A stretch of 64,000 nucleotides of DNA from Oryzibacter oryziterrae (GCF_021864535.1 NZ_JAKJIC010000001.1:474785-538784), one strand, 5' to 3'; counted from the first letter of the stretch, positions 53,758 through 63,684 are shown. Notes: a model not told the origin generated them from the letters alone. Numbers and translations are program-made.

Positions 53758-53932
53758 CCAAATCTGATCATTCGACTTTTCACGAAATTGCCGCGACGGC
53801 ATAGTAAAGACGATCCGCAACGCCGCCGACGGTGGACGCTGCTTGCCAAATCAGCAGGTTCGATCTTGTGCGGCGCACAAAATTGTGATGCCTTCTCCGC
53901 ATCTTTTTGCATCTAGAAATGGGATTGATCAT

Positions 53933-55336
53933 ATGTCCGTCAATTTTGGAACGTCGGGCCTTCGCGCCCCTGCCGAAGGGTTTACCACCGAGGTGTGCCG
54001 GGCCTATGTTTCCGCTTTCCTTGACGTGACTTGCAAGGGCGCGGCCAGCCGCACCGTCTATGTGGGCGCCGACCTGCGCGACTCGAGCCCGCGCATTGCT
54101 GCTGCTTGCGTCTCCGCCATTGCCGCCGAAGGTTGGACGGCTGTCTATGCCGGCAACGTCCCGACGCCCGCCGTCGCAGCCTACGCGCTGGAACGCGGCT
54201 GCCCGGCGGTGATGATCACCGGCAGCCATATCCCCGAGACCTACAACGGCATCAAGTTCTACCGCCCCGACGGCGAGTTCCTGAAGGACGACGAGGCCCC
54301 GGTGCGCGAAAAGGCGCTGGCGCTGCTCAACGCCGGTGTCGAGACGCCCGTCGTTGCCCTGCCCGCCGTTGATCCGGCCATCGCGACCGCTTACGTCCAG
54401 CGCTACGCCAAGGCCTTTGCCGGCGCGCCGCTCAAGGGCATCAAGATCGGCGTCGACCTGCATTCCGCCGTCGGTCGCGATCTGACCGTCGAGATCCTCA
54501 CCGCGCTTGGCGCCGAGGTGCACCCCTTCCGCCGCGCCGACCGTTTCATCGCCGTCGACACCGAAGCGCTGGATCCGGCCGACATCGCCCGCGATCGTCA
54601 GATCATCGCCGAGCTGAAGCTCGACGCGGTGGTCTCCACCGATGGCGACGGCGACCGTCCCTTGGTGATCGACGACGCCGGCAATCAGGTGAACGGCGAC
54701 ATCCTGGGCGCCCTCACCGCCCGCTTCCTCGGCATCGCCACGGTGGTGACGCCGTTGTCGTCCACCTCAGCCATCGAGTTGAGTGGCTGGTTCAAGGTGG
54801 TCGACCGCACCAAGATCGGCTCGCCCTATGTGGTGGCCGGCATGGCAGCGGCCACGCTTGCGCCGATCGCCGGATTCGAGGCCAACGGCGGCTTCCTGTT
54901 GCAGTCGGATCTGGCGCTGGCCGCCGGTGCCCTCACCCGCCTGCCGACGCGTGACGCCATCCTGCCGATGATCGGTGTGCTCCTGATGAGCGCGCGGGAT
55001 CGCAAGCCGTTGTCGGCGCTGGTGGCTGAGCTGCCGCCGCGCGTGATGAAGGCCGATCGCCTGAAGGAGATCGCGCCGGAGATCGGTGGTGCCCTTCTCA
55101 AGAAGCTGGCGACCGATGATGCTGCCCGTGTCGCCCTCGACGCGCGCCTGGCCGCCCCTGCCGACGTCAATCTGACCGATGGCGTGCGCCTTTCCTATGC
55201 CGACGGAGCCATCGTCCACTTCCGCCAGTCCGGCAATGCGCCGGAGCTGCGGTGCTATGTGGAGACCGAGAGCGCGCCCCGCACGGAAGCGCTGCTGAAG
55301 GACATGGTTGCCCGCCTGGAAGCCACGCTGCGCTGA
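53933..55336 (+). CDS. Phosphomannomutase/phosphoglucomutase family enzyme
   Basis: 467 aa of the alpha-D-phosphohexomutase superfamily. The N-terminus has NFGTSGLRAP; the phosphoserine loop is ITGSHIPETYNG; the metal loop is STDGDGDRPLV; the sugar loop is GFEANGGFLL; the phosphate loop is RQSGNAPELRCYVET. It interconverts hexose 1- and 6-phosphates for polysaccharide precursor synthesis. ATG 53933 starts the protein at the conserved region; the frame is open to 53843. Mannose versus glucose specificity cannot be decided from the motifs. A 13-pair terminator follows. Confidence 0.9.
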   Translation: MSVNFGTSGLRAPAEGFTTEVCRAYVSAFLDVTCKGAASRTVYVGADLRDSSPRIAAACVSAIAAEGWTAVYAGNVPTPAVAAYALERGCPAVMITGSHIPETYNGIKFYRPDGEFLKDDEAPVREKALALLNAGVETPVVALPAVDPAIATAYVQRYAKAFAGAPLKGIKIGVDLHSAVGRDLTVEILTALGAEVHPFRRADRFIAVDTEALDPADIARDRQIIAELKLDAVVSTDGDGDRPLVIDDAGNQVNGDILGALTARFLGIATVVTPLSSTSAIELSGWFKVVDRTKIGSPYVVAGMAAATLAPIAGFEANGGFLLQSDLALAAGALTRLPTRDAILPMIGVLLMSARDRKPLSALVAELPPRVMKADRLKEIAPEIGGALLKKLATDDAARVALDARLAAPADVNLTDGVRLSYADGAIVHFRQSGNAPELRCYVETESAPRTEALLKDMVARLEATLR

Positions 55337-55361
55337 TCGGGTTCTGCCATTGCCGCAAGAC

Positions 55362-55395
55362 AAAGGGCCGGAGCGCACCATGCTCCGGCCCTTTT
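55362..55395. terminator. Bidirectional terminator between convergent genes
   Basis: AAAGGGCCGGAGC (55362-55374) and GCTCCGGCCCTTT (55382-55394) form a perfect 13-pair stem with a seven-base loop. The A-run on one side and T-run on the other let it work for both the mutase gene and the GGDEF-EAL gene. Confidence 0.92.
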
Positions 55396-55421
55396 CATGT
55401 CTGCGAGGCTTCGCTTGCGTG

Positions 55422-57368
55422 TCAGCTGGCCGCACGTTCCTCGCCGGGCAGGTCCAGGCCGAGCTCCTTGGCGAGATAGGTCTGTGCGGCGCGCGCGCCC
55501 AGCGGCTTGCTGAACAGGTAGCCCTGGAAATAGCGGCCGCCGGCGATCAGCATGTTCTCGAGGTCGTCTTCGGTCTCGACACCCTCGATGATGCAGTCGA
55601 GTTCAAGCGTCCGGCAAAGCTCGATGATGGCCTTGGCCACATTGCGGGAGGAGCCTCCCTCCTGCAGCTGCGTCACGAAGCAGCGATCCAGCTTGATCTT
55701 GTTGAGCGGCAATCTGTGGATGTAGCCGAAGCTTGAATAGCCAGACCCGAAATCGTCCAGCGCAATGCGCGACCCATCAGCCGTCAGGATCTTCAGGCTC
55801 TCGCAAGCCAGGTCGAAGTTGGTCATCACGCTGGTTTCCGTGATCTCGAACTCGATGCGGCGAGGATCGATGCCGCTTTCGCGCACCAGCCAGCAGATGG
55901 TCGAGATCGACGCCGGGCTCATCAGGTCACGGACAGACAGATTGAAGGACAGGCGGATGTGTTCAGGCCACTCCGCCATGGCCGCCAGCGCCTTTTGCAA
56001 CAGGATGGCCGTGATCTGCTCGATGAGACCGGCGCGCTCGGCGCCACGAATGAACACGTCCGGCGGCACCATGCCCAGCGTCTTCGAGTGCCAGCGGGCC
56101 AGCGCCTCGAAGCCGACGGTCTTCTGCTCGATGGCATCCACTTGCGGCTGGAACACCACGAACAGCTCTTCGGCCAGATCGCTGTTGCGCAGCGTATGGT
56201 CGATTTCGCCGTTGCGGTTCATCTCGTTTTCGAGGCGCTCGTTGAAGAGCACAAGATCGCCGCGTGAGGTCTGCTTGGCCGAATAGAGCGCGTAGTCGGC
56301 CCGTTCATAGAGCAACTGGCCTTCGCGACCTGCGTCGGGGAAGCGGGCGGCGCCAAAGGTGCAGGAAATGCCCACCTTGGCGCCATTCACGTCAAACTTC
56401 TCGCGCAGGGCGTTGCCGATCTGATTGCAGAACTCGACGACCTCGTCCTCGCCGCTCACGCCCTTGAGGATGAAGGCAAACTCGTCGCCGCCCAGCCGGG
56501 CAATGAAGTGCGAGGGCGATGCGAAGTGTCCGAGCCGTCGGCCGACCTCGGAGAGCAAGGCGTCACCGGCCACGTGCCCGTAGAGGTCGTTGACCGGCTT
56601 GAAGCCGTCCAGATCGGCGACGCCGACGTAGAAGCTCTCGCCGTGGCGTTCCGCCTGCCGGGTCAGCGCCGACAGTTCCGAGAAGAACTGGCGGCGGTTG
56701 GGCAGCGCGGTGAGAAGGTCATAGTGCGCGGCGCGCTGGGCCGAGATGCGAAGCTCCTCGGCCGTCAGCCGAGCCTTCACGGCGCGCAGCACCACCCCGC
56801 GAACGAGCCAAGACATGCCGCCAGCGGACACAGCTCCGGCGAAGCCGACGAAGCCGTATTCGCCCATCACCGCTGGGCCGCCAGTGTAGGCGTAGTAGTA
56901 CAAGGTGACCATCGGCACCACGACACCCGCCACCGCAAGGCGCCGTGTGGCCGCCGACAGCGAGAAGAGCACGACGATGATCACGAAGTAGATCAGCTTC
57001 TGCGGTTCAAAATGCAGGACCTGGTAGAGGGCAACGTTGAGGTAGACCAGGCTGAAGACGGCGGCCCCAACCGCTTCAAGCCGTGGCAGCGAGATGGTTT
57101 CCCGCAGAAGCCGGAAGTAGGCAAAGCCGAAGGCGAACGCGGTGGTCAGCGCAAGTCCTGACAGGATCGCGCGGGATGCGCCCGTCTCGATGATGAGGTG
57201 CGCGATCGTGATGCAGCAATAGTAGATAAGCCCGGGAACCAGTAGCCCCTTGAGCAATGGCCGGTAGGTTGATGCGACAATGGCATCGGTGCCTCTCCGG
57301 ACCTCAGGACGCCCCGTTTGCAAAGCGGTATCCTGATGGCGTGTCGCTGCAGACACGAGTACCTCCAA
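55422..57368 (-). CDS. Membrane GGDEF-EAL protein (cyclic di-GMP turnover)
   Basis: 648 aa. About five or six TM helices occupy residues 35-205 (LLVPGLIYYCCITIAHLII onward). A GGDEF domain follows (YDLLTALPNRRQFFSEL, active-site RLGGDEFAF), then an EAL domain (GFEALARWHS, EITETSVM, ALDDFGSGYSS, EGVETEDDLE). Both catalytic signatures are intact, so it may make and degrade c-di-GMP, with one activity dominating. No known sensory domain is recognised in the membrane part. Confidence 0.93.
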   Translation of the reverse strand: MEVLVSAATRHQDTALQTGRPEVRRGTDAIVASTYRPLLKGLLVPGLIYYCCITIAHLIIETGASRAILSGLALTTAFAFGFAYFRLLRETISLPRLEAVGAAVFSLVYLNVALYQVLHFEPQKLIYFVIIVVLFSLSAATRRLAVAGVVVPMVTLYYYAYTGGPAVMGEYGFVGFAGAVSAGGMSWLVRGVVLRAVKARLTAEELRISAQRAAHYDLLTALPNRRQFFSELSALTRQAERHGESFYVGVADLDGFKPVNDLYGHVAGDALLSEVGRRLGHFASPSHFIARLGGDEFAFILKGVSGEDEVVEFCNQIGNALREKFDVNGAKVGISCTFGAARFPDAGREGQLLYERADYALYSAKQTSRGDLVLFNERLENEMNRNGEIDHTLRNSDLAEELFVVFQPQVDAIEQKTVGFEALARWHSKTLGMVPPDVFIRGAERAGLIEQITAILLQKALAAMAEWPEHIRLSFNLSVRDLMSPASISTICWLVRESGIDPRRIEFEITETSVMTNFDLACESLKILTADGSRIALDDFGSGYSSFGYIHRLPLNKIKLDRCFVTQLQEGGSSRNVAKAIIELCRTLELDCIIEGVETEDDLENMLIAGGRYFQGYLFSKPLGARAAQTYLAKELGLDLPGEERAAS

Positions 57369-57680
57369 CTGTCGGGCGATGACAGCTCGTGGAGCGCATC
57401 GGTATTAGTTGCAATGTTTTCATTCTATAGCAGATATCGGTTTCTGTCCCCTTAAGGGGGCTGTGTGGTGATGGGGCCGTCTTCATCGAAAAGCCTGGGG
57501 CGGACTTGCAATTGCACCCAAGCTGGGCAAAGTCGCAGCGGGTCCGCTCCGGCGATGGTCGCGACATCTGATCTCGAAATCGTCGCATAGCGTCGGACGT
57601 AGCTTCTTGTCCCCGGCTGCCTGCTCACACCAAACGGGAGTGCAGCAGCGCGGTTGGTCCTGAAACCTTGGAGGCTTGCT
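57369..57680. other. Divergent gap between the GGDEF-EAL gene and nikR
   Basis: 312 bp without a gene. A run CCCCTTAAGGGGG near 57440 is a short palindrome. Promoters for both genes must lie here; none is clear. Confidence 0.5.
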
Positions 57681-58133
57681 GTGCAGCGCGTCACGATCAC
57701 ACTCGACGACGATCTCGTTTCCGAAATCGATGCCTTCATGCTGTCGCGGGGGTACAACAGCCGTTCGGAAGCGCTTCGCGACCTCACGAGGGCTGGCCTC
57801 AACGATCTTGCCACGCCGGCCGACCCGACCCGTACCTGCGTCGGTGCCGTCGTCTACAGCTTCGATCACGAGAAGCGGGAACTGGCGCGCCGCCTGGCGG
57901 CCGTGCACCATCACCATCACGACCTGTCGCTCGCCACCACCCACGTGCATCTGGACGACAACAATTGCCTGGAGGTGACGCTGCTCAAGGGCTCGGTTGG
58001 CGAGGTGCAACACTTCGCCGAGCATCTGACCGCCGAGCGTGGTGTTCGCTATGGCAAGCTGGTGATCGTGCCGATCGACCTTCCGACTGAGGCAGCGGCT
58101 GTTCGCCATCAGATCCACGGGCCACATGACTGA
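57681..58133 (+). CDS. nikR: Nickel-responsive regulator NikR
   Basis: 150 aa. The N-terminal ribbon-helix-helix (VQRVTITLDDDLVSEIDAFM, SRSEALRDLTRAGL) is followed by the ACT-like nickel domain. Nickel ligands are present: H77 in the five-histidine run, H88 and H90 in TTHVHL, and C96 in NNCLE. Start is GTG 57681, seven bases after TGGAGG. NikR with nickel represses uptake genes, but no nickel transporter or nickel enzyme is adjacent. Confidence 0.92.
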   Translation: MQRVTITLDDDLVSEIDAFMLSRGYNSRSEALRDLTRAGLNDLATPADPTRTCVGAVVYSFDHEKRELARRLAAVHHHHHDLSLATTHVHLDDNNCLEVTLLKGSVGEVQHFAEHLTAERGVRYGKLVIVPIDLPTEAAAVRHQIHGPHD

Positions 58134-58406
58134 GGTGGTGTTCGTGGATCAGACTTTGTCGGCCACGTGAGGTCGTCTGCACGTACCATCGCTGCATTTC
58201 CGGCTCTGCAACCTAAAGTCGCTTGTATAAAGACATCTATCGGCTTACTAGAGCATATCGACTTTGGCCAGACGATCGGCCTCGGATGTTCGGGCCCTGT
58301 GCTCACCTCTGACCTTCCTTCCAAAATCGGTAATCACCCAACCTTCACGTCCCTCGGGGCGCGGAGGGGCTTTTCGTATCCGACATCTCAGGAAAGGGCA
58401 TGTCAC

Positions 58407-58616
58407 ATGGCACTCGGAACAGTTAAGTGGTTCAACGCCACCAAGGGCTACGGCTTCATCGCTCCGGAAGACGGTTCTGCTGACGTCTTCGTTCACATCA
58501 GCGCCGTCGAGCGTTCGCAGCTCGGCCAGCTTGCCGACGGTCAGAAGGTCTCGTTCGAGATCGTCAAGGACCGCCGCACCGGCAAGTCTTCGGCTGACAA
58601 TCTGCAGGCCGCCTGA
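58407..58616 (+). CDS. cspA: Cold-shock-domain protein
   Basis: 69 aa CspA-type protein: [20 protein letters not shown] includes RNP1 (KGYGFI), and [10 protein letters not shown] is RNP2. It binds single-stranded RNA/DNA as a chaperone. AGGAAAGGG precedes the ATG, and the leader is over 200 bases, as is common for cold-shock mRNAs. The frame is open upstream, but the family start is clear. A strong terminator follows. Confidence 0.95.
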   Translation: MALGTVKWFNATKGYGFIAPEDGSADVFVHISAVERSQLGQLADGQKVSFEIVKDRRTGKSSADNLQAA

Positions 58617-58640
58617 TCCTTCGGGATCATCGACCCTTTG

Positions 58641-58675
58641 AAGGGCGTGGGACTTTCTGTCCCGCGCCCTTTTTG
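58641..58675 (+). terminator. Terminator after the cold-shock gene
   Basis: AAGGGCG-T-GGGAC (58641-58653) pairs with GTCCC-G-CGCCCTT (58659-58671) with one T-G wobble and a TTTCT loop, followed by TTTTG. Confidence 0.93.
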
Positions 58676-59346
58676 TTTGTCCGCGACGGTGGCCGGCATT
58701 CGTCACTCCAGTCTCATTGAGGCGGGTGCCGCAGGCCCAGGAAACGGCCACATCCCTCGGGCGGGTGGCTTAGTCGGACTCTCTTTGTTCGCATCTTAAT
58801 TTCAATGTCTTGTCATAATTACTTAATGTGTTGAATCAAGGTGGCGCCGTCGGGTCTGCCTGACCAGATTGCCGCCAGCGATGGGCCTTCGTGGGTTTCC
58901 CGCCTTTACCCCTGACCGGCGATGTCCTCTCCGTATTGCGAGGCTTCCCCGTCCGGCGCAGATGGCCCCACAGGTCCTCTCCCTTCATCCCTATCGCTGT
59001 GAGGCTAAGGCCGCTCATTCGATCTGTCTCGATGTCGTGAGGCTCAGTTCGCGGGCCACGTGGCGTGTCGCGCACCTGTTCGAACTTCATGTTGAAAGTG
59101 AGCTTTAACGTGATAGACAAAATATAATAAATTCAAATATTTATAGTTACATTCTAACTTAATGTGCTAACTCAACTCCGAGCCGAGCGCAGCTGTCCGG
59201 GCGATCCTTCTCGCCGTTTGAGCTGAAGAGGTGGGGCGTGGCTGAGGATGGACAGGCGTATTGCTGTCGCGTGCCAAGGGACGCCAGTTGGCGTCGGCAC
59301 TCAGGAGGTGACGGTCCGTCCCGCCTGGATCTTCTCGTTGGGTGTC
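58676..59346. other. About 670 bp gap, one doubtful ORF
   Basis: No established gene. A minus frame (58836-59120; from an internal ATG it begins MKFEQVRDTPRGPRTEP, 84 aa) is basic, without motif. ACTTAATGTG occurs at 58821-58830 and again at 59157-59166 in similar AT-rich contexts, framing that ORF. Possibly a decayed insert. Confidence 0.4.
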
Positions 59347-60339
59347 TCAGGCCGTTGAGGCAGTCGAGCCGCGCTCGACCAGCGAGCCGGACAGCATCAC
59401 CTTGCGGGGAGCAAGGCCGGGCGCCTTCAGCCGATCGAACAGCAGCGACATGGCCGTGCGGCCGATCTCGGAGATCGGCTGTTCGATGACCGTCAGGCCC
59501 GGGCCGATGAGTTCCGACCAGCTCTCATTGTCGAAGCCGGCCACGGCGATGTCGTCGGGCATTTCCAGATGCAGCGCCTTCAGCGCCTTGACGATGCCGA
59601 GGAGGATGAGGCCGTTGGAGGCGATGATGGCGTCTGGCCGCGAGGCCTCGCCGAGCATGCGGGTGATCTCCACCGTCGCCGCTTCGGCGTTGGGCGACAC
59701 GAAGACCGCTTCCGGCGTCAGGCCATTCTGGCTCATGGCGGCGAGATAGCCGGCGTGCCGTTCGATGGCGGTCGAGCTGGTGTTGCCGAAGAGGCCGACG
59801 ATGCGCCGCCGTCCCGTCGCCACCAGGTGCTCGACCAGCGACATGCTGGCCTGCAGGTTGTCGATCACCACCGAATCGTGCCGACCGACCGGTCCGGTCC
59901 GATCGACAAGTACCACCGGGAAGCCGAAGTCCGTCCGACTCAGTCGCTCCGCCGCCACGCGCGTCGGGGCATAGATCAGGCCGGTGATGCGCTCTTCCTG
60001 CATCAGGCGCAGATACATCGCCTCGCGCTCGGGGTTCTCGTCGGTGTTGCAGAGGATGACCCGCATCTCCGCACGATAGGCTTCGTCCTCTACCGAGCGG
60101 CTGAGTGCCGTGAAGAAGGGATTGCGGATGTCGGAGACGATGAGGCCGATGGTCTGGGAATGCTGGGAGCGCAGGCGGCGGGCGGACAGATTGGGGCGAT
60201 ACCCGGTGGCGCGAATGGCAGCCTCGACCCGGTCGCGCAGTTCCTGGCTCACCGGCCCTTTGCCGAGCACGCGTGACACTGTCGCGGCAGAAACACCTGC
60301 CTTCTGTGCCACATCCTTGATTCCTGCGACCATGTCCAT
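59347..60339 (-). CDS. LacI-family transcriptional regulator
   Basis: About 330 aa. The N-terminal LacI helix-turn-helix and hinge (IKDVAQKAGVSAATVSRVLG, YRPNLSARRLR) are followed by a sugar-binding-type effector domain (TIGLIVSDIRNPFFTALSRS, DIAVAGFDNESW). Starts at ATG 60339, ATG 60333 or TTG 60351 are possible and no strong ribosome site decides. No sugar operon is adjacent. The TGAAAT/ATTTCA inverted repeat in the upstream gap may be its own operator. Confidence 0.9.
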   Translation of the reverse strand: MDMVAGIKDVAQKAGVSAATVSRVLGKGPVSQELRDRVEAAIRATGYRPNLSARRLRSQHSQTIGLIVSDIRNPFFTALSRSVEDEAYRAEMRVILCNTDENPEREAMYLRLMQEERITGLIYAPTRVAAERLSRTDFGFPVVLVDRTGPVGRHDSVVIDNLQASMSLVEHLVATGRRRIVGLFGNTSSTAIERHAGYLAAMSQNGLTPEAVFVSPNAEAATVEITRMLGEASRPDAIIASNGLILLGIVKALKALHLEMPDDIAVAGFDNESWSELIGPGLTVIEQPISEIGRTAMSLLFDRLKAPGLAPRKVMLSGSLVERGSTASTA

Positions 60340-61005
60340 ATCCGGCTTCAAGCGGGGTCAGTCATTCACGGCAAAGCCATAAATCGGGAGTAGCGTAGAG
60401 GTTGGTTGATCACATTGATCTGGCTCAGCCCGAGACGAACCTCTTTTGTTCTTGCCTGAAAATCGCAGGATTACGGGCTCTTGGCAACGTAAGGGCTAAT
60501 CCTCCCCCTTGAAATTGATTTCACTCGATTGAGTTGATCCTAAGCTGCGGGCACTAAGGGCAAATACCTACAAAAGAATTTCATAGTGGTTTTTGACAAG
60601 AGTCAGTTTCGGCCTCTGTTTGTGAATTCATCAATTCTTTCAGGGGCTTTTATATTATTTTAAGTCGGTCTGTAGTATCCCTAAGTACCCGATTTTAAAT
60701 CGGTTATACGCTTGACTGAGCGCTGAAAACGTTCTCACATGCAGCCGGAACACAAACGTGGTTCGACGAACGAGCCATCGATGGATGCTGGATAGGAAAG
60801 CCCGGCGCGCCGCCCCAAAGCGGCTGGCCAAGACCAGTGGAACGGGAATCCCTCGGGGTTCGCTCACTGGCTTTTCGATGCCGCTCACCGGTGCTGCAAG
60901 ACGATCGCCGACCGCACTTCCTCGGAACAGTCCTCACAAGGCTCGCCCCGATTGCCCGTGCCCGCAGCGCCTTGTCCGCTGCGTACACCATGACAGGAGC
61001 ATGAC
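60340..61005. other. Long divergent regulatory region upstream of adhE
   Basis: 666 bp. Visible are a TGAAAT-TG-ATTTCA inverted repeat (60510-60523), an FNR-like box (60593-60606), an AT-rich TATATTATTTT near 60651, and a CCGATTT-T-AAATCGG inverted repeat (60689-60703). The remaining roughly 300 bp would be a long adhE leader. No gene is convincing. Confidence 0.55.
60593..60606 (+). promoter_or_regulatory. FNR/FixK-like site upstream of adhE
   Basis: TTGACAAGAGTCAG matches TTGAC-N4-GTCAA at nine of ten fixed positions. A TATATT -10 candidate at 60651-60656 would place it near -63, the class I activator position. Anaerobic induction of adhE would make sense physiologically. Confidence 0.5.
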
Positions 61006-63684
61006 ATGCCCGTTGCCAACCTCGCCGACCTTGACGCCCTCGTTGCCCGCGTGAAGCGCGCGCAAGAGATCTACGCCACCTTCTCGCAGGAACAGGTCGA
61101 CCTGATCTTCCGGCAGGCCGCCTTTGCCGCCGCCGCCGCCCGTATCCCGCTGGCCATCCAGGCCGGTACCGAGACCGGCATGGGTGTGATCGAGGACAAG
61201 GTGGTGAAGAACCACTTCGCCTCCGAATATATCTACAACAAGTACAAGGACGAGAAGACCTGCGGCATCCTCGAGGAGGATGAGCTCGGCGGTACCATCA
61301 CCATTGCCGAACCGATCGGTCTCATCTGCGGCATCGTGCCGACCACCAACCCGACCTCCACGGCCATCTTCAAGGCGCTGATCAGCCTGAAGACCCGCAA
61401 CGGCATCATCTTCTCCCCGCATCCGCGCGCCAAGCAGTCCACCTGCGCCGCCGCCAAGCTGGTGCTGGACGCTGCCGTCGCCGCCGGTGCCCCCAAGGAC
61501 ATCATCGGCTGGATCGACACCCCGTCGGTCGAACTCAGCAACGCGCTGATGAAGCACCCGCAGGTCAACCTGATCCTCGCCACCGGTGGCCCGGCCATGG
61601 TGAAGGCCGCCTACTCTTCCGGCAAGCCCGCCATCGGCGTCGGCGCCGGCAACGCCCCTGTCGTCATCGACGAATATGGTGACGTCAAGCGCGCCATCGC
61701 CTCCATCCTGATGTCCAAGACCTTCGACAACGGCATGATCTGCGCCTCCGAGCAGGCCGTGATCGCCGTCGGCTCGGTCTATGACGCCGTCCGCGAGCGC
61801 TTCGCCAGCCATGGCGGCTACATCCTCAGCGCCAACGAGCTGGGCGCCATCCGCGACGTCGTCTTCCCCGGTGGCCACCTGTCGCCCGACGTGGTCGGTC
61901 AGTCCGCGGTGAAGATCGCCGCCCGCGCCGGCCTCACCGTTCCCGCCGACACCAAGATCCTGATCGGCGAAGTGGATGACGTGTCGGAGGCCGAGCCCTT
62001 CGCCCATGAGAAGCTGTCCCCGACGCTCGCCCTCTACAAGCGCGACGACTTCGCCGCCGCTGTCGATGCGGCTGCGGCTCTGGTCGCTCTCGGCGGCATC
62101 GGCCACACCTCGGTGCTCTACACCGACCAGGACCGTCACCCCGAGCGTGTCGCCGCCTTCGGCGAGAAGATGAAGACCGCCCGCATCCTGATCAACACCC
62201 CGTCGTCGCATGGCGGCATCGGCGACCTCTACAACTTCAATCTGGCGCCGTCGCTGACGCTGGGCTGCGGCAGCTGGGGTGGCAACTCCATCTCCGACAA
62301 CGTCGGCCCCAAGCATCTCATCAACCGGAAGACCGTCGCGAAGCGAGCCGAAAACATGCTCTGGCACAAGCTCCCCAAGTCGATCTACTTCCGCCGCGGT
62401 TCGATCGCCGAGGCCGTCAAGGACCTCGCCGGCAAGAAGCGCGCGCTGATCGTCACCGACCGCTTCCTGTTCCTCAACGGCCATGTGGACGGCACGATCG
62501 CCCTGCTGAAGAACACCGGGCTGGACGTCGAGGTCTTCTATGACGTCGAGGCCGATCCCACCATCGCCGCCGTCCGCAAGGGCGCCGACCGGGCCAAGGC
62601 CTTCAAGCCCGACGTGATTGTGGCGCTGGGTGGCGGTTCGCCTATGGACGCGGCCAAGATCATGTGGGTGATGTATGAGCACCCGGACGTGCACTTCGAG
62701 GATCTGGCGCTGCGCTTCATGGACATCCGCAAGCGCATCTACAAGTTCCCCAAGCTGGGCGTGAAGGCCGACCTCGTTGCCATCCCGACCACCTCCGGCA
62801 CCGGCTCGGAAGTTACCCCCTTCGCGGTGGTGACCGACGATGTGACCGGCATGAAGTATCCGCTCGCCGACTATGAGCTGACCCCGACCATGGCGGTCAT
62901 CGACGCCAACTTCGTCATGAACATGCCCAAGTCGCTGACGGCCTTCGGTGGCATCGACGCCGTGACCCATGCACTCGAAGCCTATGTGTCGGTGCTGGCC
63001 AACGAGTTCACTGACGGCCAGGCGCTGCAGGCCCTGAAACTCCTCAAGGAAAACCTGCCGCAAGCCTATGCCGAGGGCGCCAAGAACCCCGAAGCGCGTG
63101 AGCGGGTGCATAACGGTGCGACAATCGCCGGTATCGCCTTTGCCAATGCCTTCCTTGGCGTCTGCCATTCCATGGCGCACAAGCTGGGCGCCACCTTCCA
63201 CCTGCCGCATGGCTTGGCCAATGCGCTCCTGATCGCCAACGTGATCCGCTACAACGCCAACAACAACCCGACCAAGCAGACGGCCTTCTCCCAGTATGAC
63301 CGTCCCAAGGCCCGGGCTCGTTACGGCGAAGTGGCCCAGCACCTCGGCCTCGGCGGCGAACGCACCCAGCAGCGCGTCGACAACCTGATCGCCTGGGTCG
63401 AAAGCCTGAAGAAGGCGCTGGACATTCCCCCGTCCATCCAGGCGGCCGGCGTGCCGGAGTCCGACTTCCTGGCCATGGTCGACAAGGTGGCGATCGAGGC
63501 CTTCGACGATCAGTGCACCGGCGCCAACCCGCGCTTCCCGCTGATCTCCGAGCTCAAGGCCATCCTGGTCGACAGCTACTATGGCCGCCCCTATGTGGAA
63601 GCGCCCGAGCGGGCTGTGGTCGAGGAACTCGATGCCCCTGCCCCGGCCGCCAAGGCCAAGGCCGCCAAGCGCGCGGCCGAGTGA
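61006..63684 (+). CDS. adhE: Bifunctional acetaldehyde-CoA/alcohol dehydrogenase
   Basis: 892 aa, the same size as E. coli AdhE. Residues 1-440 are a CoA-acylating aldehyde dehydrogenase (GLICGIVPTTNPTSTAIFKA; catalytic cysteine in TFDNGMICASEQ). Residues about 455-870 are an iron-dependent alcohol dehydrogenase (GGGSPMDAAKIMW, GGIDAVTHALEAY, HSMAHKLGATFHLPHG with metal histidines). It reduces acetyl-CoA to ethanol with two NADH, and members form spirosome filaments. It ends in an Ala/Lys-rich tail (KAKAAKRAAE). AGGAG precedes ATG 61006. AdhE is uncommon in alphaproteobacteria. Confidence 0.96.
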   Translation: MPVANLADLDALVARVKRAQEIYATFSQEQVDLIFRQAAFAAAAARIPLAIQAGTETGMGVIEDKVVKNHFASEYIYNKYKDEKTCGILEEDELGGTITIAEPIGLICGIVPTTNPTSTAIFKALISLKTRNGIIFSPHPRAKQSTCAAAKLVLDAAVAAGAPKDIIGWIDTPSVELSNALMKHPQVNLILATGGPAMVKAAYSSGKPAIGVGAGNAPVVIDEYGDVKRAIASILMSKTFDNGMICASEQAVIAVGSVYDAVRERFASHGGYILSANELGAIRDVVFPGGHLSPDVVGQSAVKIAARAGLTVPADTKILIGEVDDVSEAEPFAHEKLSPTLALYKRDDFAAAVDAAAALVALGGIGHTSVLYTDQDRHPERVAAFGEKMKTARILINTPSSHGGIGDLYNFNLAPSLTLGCGSWGGNSISDNVGPKHLINRKTVAKRAENMLWHKLPKSIYFRRGSIAEAVKDLAGKKRALIVTDRFLFLNGHVDGTIALLKNTGLDVEVFYDVEADPTIAAVRKGADRAKAFKPDVIVALGGGSPMDAAKIMWVMYEHPDVHFEDLALRFMDIRKRIYKFPKLGVKADLVAIPTTSGTGSEVTPFAVVTDDVTGMKYPLADYELTPTMAVIDANFVMNMPKSLTAFGGIDAVTHALEAYVSVLANEFTDGQALQALKLLKENLPQAYAEGAKNPEARERVHNGATIAGIAFANAFLGVCHSMAHKLGATFHLPHGLANALLIANVIRYNANNNPTKQTAFSQYDRPKARARYGEVAQHLGLGGERTQQRVDNLIAWVESLKKALDIPPSIQAAGVPESDFLAMVDKVAIEAFDDQCTGANPRFPLISELKAILVDSYYGRPYVEAPERAVVEELDAPAPAAKAKAAKRAAE

